The notes under the pieces: model-generated
What the model was told of the DNA's origin: nothing
Seen by the model: the letters and a program-made list of their open reading frames with translations, nothing else
The model's database searches: none
Shown: positions 1 to 4,702 of the stretch, in pieces
Numbering within the stretch: position 1 is the stretch's first letter
Layout: each line of letters starts with the position of its first letter
NCBI GenBank assembly: GCA_046757725.1
Contig: JBHHYU010000100.1
Coordinates: 1-10,406 of the forward strand
From: JBHHYU01 sp046757725
Lineage (GTDB): Bacteria > Desulfobacterota > Binatia > UBA9968
Length of the DNA: 10,406 bases
Direction: 5' to 3'
Translations under genes and position numbers: made by a program

Positions 1-66
1 AACGAAAGTTCAGAGATCGGATTGACAAGATCACCGCCAGTATTCATTAACTCCAGACTTGACCCC

Positions 67-90
67 AATTCAATTCCCAATTCCCAATTC
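67..90. repeat. AATTC short tandem repeat cluster
   Basis: AATTC occurs four times, at 67-71, 72-76, 79-83 and 86-90, the last three spaced by 7 nt as AATTCCC units. It sits next to CCAGACTTGACCCCAATT (53-70). The complementary strand there reads like the GGGGTCAAG-type intergenic sequences I remember beside Y1/REP-associated transposases, but that resemblance is from memory and no transposase is visible. It may equally be simple slippage-derived sequence. Confidence 0.4.
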
Positions 91-115
91 TGCCAGACCC
101 AAACAAGGTAACCAA

Positions 116-193
116 ATGCCAGAGACAATCGTCCTTTGGTTCTTCGCCCTTGCTTCTGCCTGGGCCGTTATCTTTACCTACGGTATGGTCTAG
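116..193 (+). CDS. Possible 25-residue hydrophobic small protein
   Basis: An ATG at 116 is preceded by AAGGT (105-109) at 6-nt spacing and opens 25 codons ending in TAG at 191-193. The peptide starts MPETIVLWFFALASAWAVIF and continues TYGMV. After a short polar start it is almost entirely hydrophobic and aromatic, long enough for one membrane-spanning helix. No product is recognised. It could be a small membrane protein, the decayed end of something larger, or chance. Its transcript would pass the hairpin and palindrome at 279-314 before reaching the guaB promoter. Confidence is low because such short frames arise often by chance. Confidence 0.22.
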   Translation: MPETIVLWFFALASAWAVIFTYGMV

Positions 194-278
194 CATCTGG
201 TCCGACAATACGAAAGTTCCCTTTCCCTATGAACTTCTCTCATTGGCGTATCCCTTCTCTGTCTGTTTCCCTACGCAG

Positions 279-314
279 CCTTTCGTTTGGGCTTTACGAA
301 AGGGTACGCGTACC
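279..314. promoter_or_regulatory. Hairpin abutting a 12-bp palindrome, possible operator
   Basis: CCTTTCGT (279-286) and ACGAAAGG (296-303) form a perfect 8-bp inverted repeat around a 9-nt loop. The last G of this repeat begins the perfect palindrome GGTACGCGTACC (303-314). The pair lies about 55-90 nt upstream of the -35 box of the proposed guaB promoter, a usual distance for an activator or secondary operator. There is no T-tract after the hairpin, so it is not an ordinary terminator. I do not recognise the site as that of a known regulator family. Confidence 0.3.
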
Positions 315-368
315 TATCTCCCATTTCCATATTTTTTTGATTATCATCCCACCGTAGAAGGATTTCGC

Positions 369-397
369 TTGTCAAGAAAAAGTTTTTCTGGTATAAG
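369..397 (+). promoter_or_regulatory. Probable sigma70 promoter of guaBA
   Basis: TTGTCA (369-374, one mismatch to TTGACA) and TATAAG (392-397, one mismatch to TATAAT) are separated by exactly 17 nt. This is the best promoter-like sequence upstream of guaB, and it predicts a transcription start near 403-406 and a leader of about 80 nt. The spacer contains a 7-bp inverted repeat, AGAAAAA at 375-381 and TTTTTCT at 383-389, centred on G382. That repeat could be an operator or just an A/T tract. The leader then runs into the intrinsic terminator at 432-462 before reaching guaB. Confidence 0.6.
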
Positions 398-402
398 CAT
401 TT

Positions 403-492
403 ATGTTTGTGCTCAAGGCACTGATTGCGTTAAAAAGCCCAGGCCTAGGTCTGGGCTTTTTTGTTCCCTCTATTGGAGGTGACCCATGTTAG
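403..492 (+). CDS. Possible guaB leader ORF (29 codons)
   Basis: An ATG at 403, about at the predicted transcription start, opens a 29-codon frame. It begins MFVLKALIALKSPG, reads through both arms of the terminator hairpin, and stops at TAG 490-492, which overlaps the first codons of guaB in another frame. Ribosomes on this frame would prevent the terminator from folding and would deliver translation to the guaB start. There is no ribosome binding site, so it would have to be leaderless. No run of regulatory codons is obvious. It may well be fortuitous. Confidence 0.15.
   Translation: MFVLKALIALKSPGLGLGFFVPSIGGDPC
432..462 (+). terminator. Intrinsic terminator in the guaB leader, likely attenuator
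   Basis: AAAAAGCCCAG (432-442) pairs perfectly with CTGGGCTTTTT (451-461). A G-U and a C-G pair extend the stem to 13 bp, leaving a CTAG loop (445-448), and the 3' arm ends in six T (457-462). The A-tract on the 5' side means it could also terminate on the minus strand. It ends 23 nt before the guaB ATG, with the guaB ribosome binding site immediately after it. It may end an upstream transcript, but guaBA transcription from the promoter at 369-397 must also cross it, which suggests attenuation. Confidence 0.85.
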
Positions 493-1952
493 ATCAGGAA
501 ATTCTACCTCTCGGCCTGACCTTTGATGATGTCTTGTTGGTCCCGGCAGAATCATCGGTCTTACCAAGGGAGATTGATGTCTCCACAGTTCTAACTGAGC
601 GGATCAGGCTGAATATCCCACTGATAAGCGCGGCAATGGACACAGTGACCGAATCGCGCACGGCCATTGCCATGGCCCAGGAGGGAGGGTTGGGGATTAT
701 CCATCGCAATATGCCGGTGGCAGTGCAGGCGGTGGAGGTCGAGAAAGTCAAGAAATTTGAGAGTGGGATGATTGCGGAGCCGATCACAGTACGTCCCGAT
801 CAACAGATCGCGGAAGCCCAGGAGATTATGCAGAAAAATAAGATTTCCGGCCTTCCGGTAACTCACGGAAGGCAGCTAGTGGGAATCCTGACCCATCGGG
901 ATCTACGCTTCGAAAAGAGGCTGGACCGGTCGGTATCGGAAGTGATGACAAAGGAGAACCTGGTAACCGCGAAGCCCGGAGTGGATTTGGATGAGGCAAA
1001 GGAGATACTGCACCGTCATAAGATCGAGAAGCTTTTGGTCGTCGACGAGAATTTACAGCTTAAGGGCTTGATTACGGTCAAAGACATAGAAAAGAAGACT
1101 CGATTCCCGAACGCCTGCAAAGACGAGCGGGGACGATTGCGTGCAGGAGCAGCCGTGGGTGTTGGTCTTGATTGCGAGCCCAGGGTAGAAGCGTTGGTTA
1201 AAGCTGGGGTGGATGTGATTGCGGTGGATACCGCTCACGGCCATTCGAAAAATGTCTTAGAGGTAGTAAAACGTATTCGTCGTCGCCACTCCGATCTGGG
1301 TCTAATCGGCGGGAATGTGGCGACGGAGGATGGAACGCTCGCCCTGATCGAGGCTGGAGTCAATGCGGTCAAGGTGGGAGTTGGACCAGGCTCCATCTGT
1401 ACGACCCGGGTCGTCTCGGGGGTGGGAGTGCCGCAGCTCACAGCGATCGCGAACTGCGCCAAAGTTGCCGAACGTCACCAAATCCCAATTATCTCTGATG
1501 GCGGGATTAAATACTCAGGTGACATCACTAAGGCTCTCGCTGCTGGTGCACATCTCGTGATGATCGGTAGCCTCTTTGCCGGTACCGAGGAGAGTCCCGG
1601 GGAGACCATACTCTATCAGGGAAGGACTTATAAGGTCTACCGGGGGATGGGGTCTCTGGGAGCGATGGGAGAGGGAAGTAAAGATCGCTATGGACAGGCA
1701 GATGTCGAGGATGTCAGCAAGCTGGTACCTGAGGGAATAGAAGGGCAGGTTCCTCATAGAGGTTCTCTGGCTTTTAATATCCACCAGTTAGTCGGGGGGC
1801 TGCGTGCAGGTATGGGCTACCTTGGCTGCCCTACGGTTAAGGAACTAAGGGCTAAAGCTCGCTTTCTGCAGATCACCGCCTCAGGCCAGAAAGAGGGCCA
1901 CGTACACGATGTTTTTATTACCAAGGAAGCTCCCAATTATAGGATAGAATGA
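486..1952 (+). CDS. guaB: Inosine-5'-monophosphate dehydrogenase
   Basis: This cytosolic enzyme oxidises IMP to XMP with NAD+, the committed step of guanine nucleotide synthesis. The 488-residue length is normal. The catalytic (beta/alpha)8 barrel is interrupted at about residues 95-205 by two CBS domains, which bind purine nucleotides and regulate the enzyme in known members. The active-site loop is GPGSICTTR with nucleophile Cys305, the same number as in E. coli. DTAHGHS (248-254), GGN (275-277), the SDGG phosphate-binding segment (337-340), the flap YRGMGSLGAM (385-394) and the Arg401-Tyr402 pair are all present. The start is ATG 486, with a strong GGAGGTGA at 475-482. The stop overlaps the guaA start in an ATGA arrangement, so the two are translationally coupled. 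Expression is probably controlled by the terminator at 432-462. Nothing is missing. Confidence 0.98.
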   Translation: MLDQEILPLGLTFDDVLLVPAESSVLPREIDVSTVLTERIRLNIPLISAAMDTVTESRTAIAMAQEGGLGIIHRNMPVAVQAVEVEKVKKFESGMIAEPITVRPDQQIAEAQEIMQKNKISGLPVTHGRQLVGILTHRDLRFEKRLDRSVSEVMTKENLVTAKPGVDLDEAKEILHRHKIEKLLVVDENLQLKGLITVKDIEKKTRFPNACKDERGRLRAGAAVGVGLDCEPRVEALVKAGVDVIAVDTAHGHSKNVLEVVKRIRRRHSDLGLIGGNVATEDGTLALIEAGVNAVKVGVGPGSICTTRVVSGVGVPQLTAIANCAKVAERHQIPIISDGGIKYSGDITKALAAGAHLVMIGSLFAGTEESPGETILYQGRTYKVYRGMGSLGAMGEGSKDRYGQADVEDVSKLVPEGIEGQVPHRGSLAFNIHQLVGGLRAGMGYLGCPTVKELRAKARFLQITASGQKEGHVHDVFITKEAPNYRIE

Positions 1953-3481
1953 TTCTCATTCTTGACTTCGGCTCTCAATACACCCAGCTCATTGCCCGGC
2001 GCGTTCGCGAGGCGAAGGTCTACTGCGAGATTCATCCGTATAGTTTTGCGAGGAAGGCCATCCGGCAACTCAATCCCGAGGGAGTTATTCTTTCGGGTGG
2101 TCCAGCCAGTGTCTACCATAAAAAGGCACCAAAAGTAGCAGCCGAAATCTTTAATCTTCAAGTCCCGTTCTTAGGTATCTGCTACGGAATGGGTATGATC
2201 AACCAATCGGCCGGCGGCAAGGTAGCCCGGACGGAGCAGCGTGAATATGGGCCTGCCGACCTGATCGTTGATGACGCCACAGATCTGTTCCACGGCTTTT
2301 CCCGCAATGATGCTGTGCGGGTTTGGATGAGTCATGGCGATAGAATGGCGTCGCTGCCGGAGGGTTGGTGTATTCAGGGCCATAGCCAGAACTCTCCGAT
2401 TGCTGCCTTCGCTGACCCTCAACGAAGACTCTTTGGAGTTCAGTTCCATCCCGAAGTCGCACATACTCCGCGAGGTAAGGAAGTCCTGGAGAATTTCATC
2501 TTTCGTATTTGCGGTTGCAAGCCAGTCTGGACCATGGGGCATTTCATCGAAGAGTCAGTAAAGAAGATTCGAGACCAAGTAGGAACGCGCCGTGTAGTCT
2601 GTGCGCTGAGTGGGGGAGTGGATTCTTCTGTGGTTGCAACATTGGTACATCGTGCCATTGGGGACCGGTTAGTCTGTATATTCGTCGATAACGGTCTTTT
2701 GCGTCAGGGGGAGGCGTATCAGATCCGTCAGGTGTTCGAGGAGCGTTTTGGGAAGAGCTTCCACAGTGTGGATGCGGGGCAGCGTTTTCTCTATGTGTTG
2801 AAAGGCGTTGAAGACCCCGAGAAAAAAAGAAAAGCTATCGGCCACCTCTTTATTACGGTCTTTGAGGAGGAGGCCAACAAACTAGGGAAAATACGCTTTT
2901 TGGCCCAGGGGACGCTGTACCCTGATGTGATCGAATCAGTTTCATCGGTCGGCCCCTCGGCTACGATTAAGACCCATCATAACGTTGGGGGTCTTCCATC
3001 AGAAATGACGTTTCAGCTGATTGAGCCGCTACGGGAGCTTTTTAAAGATGAGGTTCGGAAGTTGGGCCAGGAGCTAGGTTTACCTCGAGAGCTTATCCAG
3101 CGACACCCTTTTCCGGGGCCCGGTTTGGCGATCCGCGTATTGGGTGATGTCACGGAAGGACGGCTCAGAATTTTGCGTGAAGCGGATTTGATTGTGCTGA
3201 GCGAAATCAAAGGGGCGGGGTTGTACGACAAGGTGTGGCAGTCTTTTGCGGTTTTGCTGCCCGTTCGAACGGTAGGGGTCATGGGAGATGAGCGAAGTTA
3301 TGAGCATGTGGTAGCGCTACGAATCGTAGAGAGCCAAGATGGAATGACTGCCAATTGGATGCCGCTTCCGCCCGAACTTCTGAGCCGAATTTCTAACCGT
3401 ATTATCAACGAGGTTCGCGGAGTCAATCGCGTGGTTTACGATATTTCTTCCAAACCACCAGCCACCATCGAATGGGAATAA
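1949..3481 (+). CDS. guaA: GMP synthase (glutamine-hydrolysing)
   Basis: GuaA aminates XMP to GMP using ATP and ammonia released from glutamine. The 510 residues are a normal full length. The N-terminal class I glutamine amidotransferase domain (about 1-190) has the oxyanion segment GGP (50-52), catalytic Cys78 in LGICYG, MSHGD (127-131) and the His167/Glu169 pair in FHPEV. The ATP pyrophosphatase domain carries the PP-loop SGGVDSS (221-227), and FLAQGTLYPDVIES follows at 317-330. The C-terminal dimerisation domain ends in the family's usual DISSKPPATIEWE. One oddity is residue 82, glycine where I expect the Gln of the YGMQ motif, a glutamine-binding position in this class. The ATG at 1949 overlaps guaB by 4 nt with no independent strong Shine-Dalgarno, which implies coupled translation. 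No terminator follows, and the next gene converges 12 nt away. Confidence 0.98.
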   Translation: MILILDFGSQYTQLIARRVREAKVYCEIHPYSFARKAIRQLNPEGVILSGGPASVYHKKAPKVAAEIFNLQVPFLGICYGMGMINQSAGGKVARTEQREYGPADLIVDDATDLFHGFSRNDAVRVWMSHGDRMASLPEGWCIQGHSQNSPIAAFADPQRRLFGVQFHPEVAHTPRGKEVLENFIFRICGCKPVWTMGHFIEESVKKIRDQVGTRRVVCALSGGVDSSVVATLVHRAIGDRLVCIFVDNGLLRQGEAYQIRQVFEERFGKSFHSVDAGQRFLYVLKGVEDPEKKRKAIGHLFITVFEEEANKLGKIRFLAQGTLYPDVIESVSSVGPSATIKTHHNVGGLPSEMTFQLIEPLRELFKDEVRKLGQELGLPRELIQRHPFPGPGLAIRVLGDVTEGRLRILREADLIVLSEIKGAGLYDKVWQSFAVLLPVRTVGVMGDERSYEHVVALRIVESQDGMTANWMPLPPELLSRISNRIINEVRGVNRVVYDISSKPPATIEWE

Positions 3482-3493
3482 GTTAAGGTTTGC

Positions 3494-4132
3494 CTACTTT
3501 GTCAGCGTCGAAGGCTCATGGGGGACTTCAGCCATCGGTTTCCTTCCAAAACGGGATCGAAGTGCCTGAAAACCTCTTTTGGCGAGTCTAAAAATTTTAG
3601 GAATCAACCAGACTGCCAGGGCTAAAAATCCGATAACCAGGATGAGCATAACCAAAGGGTGATGGAAGATGAGCCATACCCCTCCTAGAACCGCGAGATC
3701 CTCTCCAACACTGACAAACCAGTTGCTAAAGGGTTCCGGGCTGACGTTAACGGCGAGGCGGGTTGTCATTTTGGTCCCATGCGCGGCTAAAGCTACCGTA
3801 CCTCCGGCCAAGATTGCTGCGACTTCCATGGGTGCGCTGACAGGCCCCACGGCGCGGGCTGCCAAGATTGCACCTGCGGGCACCCGGATGAAAGTGTGGA
3901 TGGTATCCCAGCCGTTGTCGATATAGGGTACCTTGTCTGCAAAGAACTCAATGACGTACATAATGCACGCGAGTGTGATTACAAGGGGATGAGACAAAAC
4001 CTGCAAGTCGGGAGGAAGATCAATCATCTCAAGCCTGCCTGCCAGTCCCAGCGCAGCCACCGTGGCATAGAGGTTGATACCGGAAGTCCAGGCTGTCCCC
4101 ATGGCCAGACCTAACGTTTGCAGCGTACCCAT
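3494..4132 (-). CDS. DUF4126 family membrane protein
   Basis: This is a 212-residue polytopic membrane protein of unknown function that I place in DUF4126. Supporting motifs are SGINLYATV (17-25), EFFADKVPYIDNGWDTIHTFIR (62-83) with PAGA just after, HGTK (118-121) and SPEPFSNW (131-138) followed by GED. Hydrophobic stretches lie at about 5-31, 46-65, 84-117 and 143-178. The C-terminal tail (about 180-212) is basic and then polar. The ATG at 4132 has a strong AGGAGG (complement of 4143-4148) at 10-nt spacing; a nearer ATG at 4140 is out of frame. The gene faces guaA and diverges from dnaE, so it is its own unit, and its promoter should lie in 4150-4350. No biochemical role is known to me for the family. 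Conserved acidic and asparagine residues between helices suggest a channel or carrier, but that is speculation. Confidence 0.88.
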   Translation of the reverse strand: MGTLQTLGLAMGTAWTSGINLYATVAALGLAGRLEMIDLPPDLQVLSHPLVITLACIMYVIEFFADKVPYIDNGWDTIHTFIRVPAGAILAARAVGPVSAPMEVAAILAGGTVALAAHGTKMTTRLAVNVSPEPFSNWFVSVGEDLAVLGGVWLIFHHPLVMLILVIGFLALAVWLIPKIFRLAKRGFQALRSRFGRKPMAEVPHEPSTLTK

Positions 4133-4348
4133 AATTCCATTACCTCCTGAAGAAGCGTTACTTCCCCTTGAAAGTTTAGCTCACCATAAGTAGCCGGCGC
4201 GAGAGATCTGCGGAGTTGTTGAGCAGATACCGCTGCTACCATAAAGGAGAGGTTTCTTTTATGGAGAATCGCTAGCATACTTAAACTAAGCGGCTGTATG
4301 GATCTCAAAAGTACACTGGCATCCTCCTAAATTCTAACAAGGCTGTCA

Positions 4349-4382
4349 ACCGGTGAACACCGGTGCCTCTTGAGGAAACCGG
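4349..4382. repeat. Clustered ACCGGT dyads
   Basis: ACCGGT at 4349-4354 and again at 4359-4364 are each palindromic. Together they form a 6-bp stem with a GAAC loop. A third partial copy, ACCGG, lies at 4378-4382, with CCTC/GAGG (4366-4369 and 4372-4375, approximately) between. The copies could fold alternatively with one another. The first overlaps the minus-strand TTGACA element. A paired regulator site or a small structured RNA are possible; neither can be shown from the sequence. Confidence 0.35.
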
Positions 4383-4470
4383 ATGCTCGAGTTTGGTTCA
4401 AAGCGTCATGGGGCGAGCGCATAAACAGAAAGCTTTAGCTTCGAGTAAATTGATCGTGCATGGATGACTC

Positions 4471-4506
4471 GGTTCGAGCAGCATAACGGAGAACCAAAGC
4501 GCTTTT
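4471..4506. repeat. Hairpin plus AAAGCGCTTT palindrome
   Basis: GGTTC (4471-4475) and GAACC (4491-4495) form a 5-bp stem around a 15-nt loop. They are directly followed by the perfect 10-bp palindrome AAAGCGCTTT (4496-4505) and one more T. The T run is too short for a confident terminator. Function is unknown. Confidence 0.3.
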
Positions 4507-4659
4507 CAGGCCTGCGGGTTGCAAGAAGCTATGAGATGGTTCCTAAAATCCCTGCTCAAAAGAGAGAGCTTTGGTCGCCTGTGGGTTACCAGCAATACCA
4601 ACCACTTCGAGATCATTTCCGGAAAGCCCGAGACCCGTAGAAAGACCTGCTAAAAAAAA

Positions 4660-4688
4660 TTGTGAAGTGCTCTGTTTTGTGTTAGATA
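4660..4688 (+). promoter_or_regulatory. Weak candidate promoter for dnaE
   Basis: TTGTGA (4660-4665) and TAGATA (4683-4688) are 17 nt apart, following an A8 tract (4652-4659). The -10 match is poor. If real, transcription would start around 4694-4697, giving a leader of under ten nucleotides. That would fit the absence of a Shine-Dalgarno sequence before the dnaE ATG. Confidence 0.25.
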
Positions 4689-4702
4689 TCTTTTCAGCAC
4701 TA

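Larger units (their letters stand above)
1..368. other. Intergenic region upstream of the guaB promoter
   Basis: No gene with a recognisable product lies here. The longer open frames crossing it use TTG or internal starts, have low-complexity unfamiliar translations and no good ribosome binding site, so I do not call them. What can be seen is an AATTC repeat cluster (67-90), one possible 25-codon hydrophobic ORF (116-193), a 10-bp direct repeat ACGAAAGTTC (2-11 and 210-219), and an 8-bp hairpin running into a 12-bp palindrome (279-314). TTGACA at 22-27 could be a -35 box, but nothing convincing stands at -10. The left end may be the remainder of an element or gene outside the window. Confidence 0.6.
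4133..4702. other. 570-nt intergenic region between divergent genes
   Basis: No confident gene is seen between the DUF4126 start and the dnaE start. A 65-codon minus-strand frame (4111-4308, TTG start) overlaps the DUF4126 start and looks fortuitous. The in-frame extension of dnaE to TTG 4571 does not resemble DnaE. The region holds several small dyads, listed separately. It also has two strong Shine-Dalgarno-like runs leading only to tiny ORFs: AAAGGAGAGG at 4243-4252 before a 4-codon frame at 4261 on the plus strand, and AGGAGG on the minus strand (complement of 4323-4328) before a 5-codon frame. TTGACA on the minus strand (complement of 4344-4349) is a perfect -35 box, but I find no -10 box at the right spacing. 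Confidence 0.6.

Noticed and set aside
136..482. Two overlapping open frames (73 and 110 codons) upstream of guaB
   Set aside because: Starts lack ribosome binding sites, translations are unfamiliar and of skewed composition, and one runs through the terminator hairpin.
398..485. Purine riboswitch in the guaB leader
   Set aside because: The leader before the hairpin is about 30 nt and shows no purine-aptamer consensus.
2171..2542. 123-codon antisense frame inside guaA
   Set aside because: Lies wholly within a conserved gene and is explained as a codon shadow. No independent signals.
3452..3492. CAAACC/GGTTTG stem at the end of guaA
   Set aside because: Only 6 bp with a 29-nt loop and no T-tract, so not a credible terminator.
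4111..4308. 65-codon minus-strand frame upstream of the DUF4126 gene
   Set aside because: TTG start, poor spacing from the nearest AGGAGG, no recognisable domain, and overlap with the DUF4126 start. Most likely chance.
4571..4702. N-terminal extension of dnaE to a TTG codon
   Set aside because: The 44 extra residues do not resemble DnaE, and the conserved PHP start FVHLHCH begins right after the ATG at 4703.
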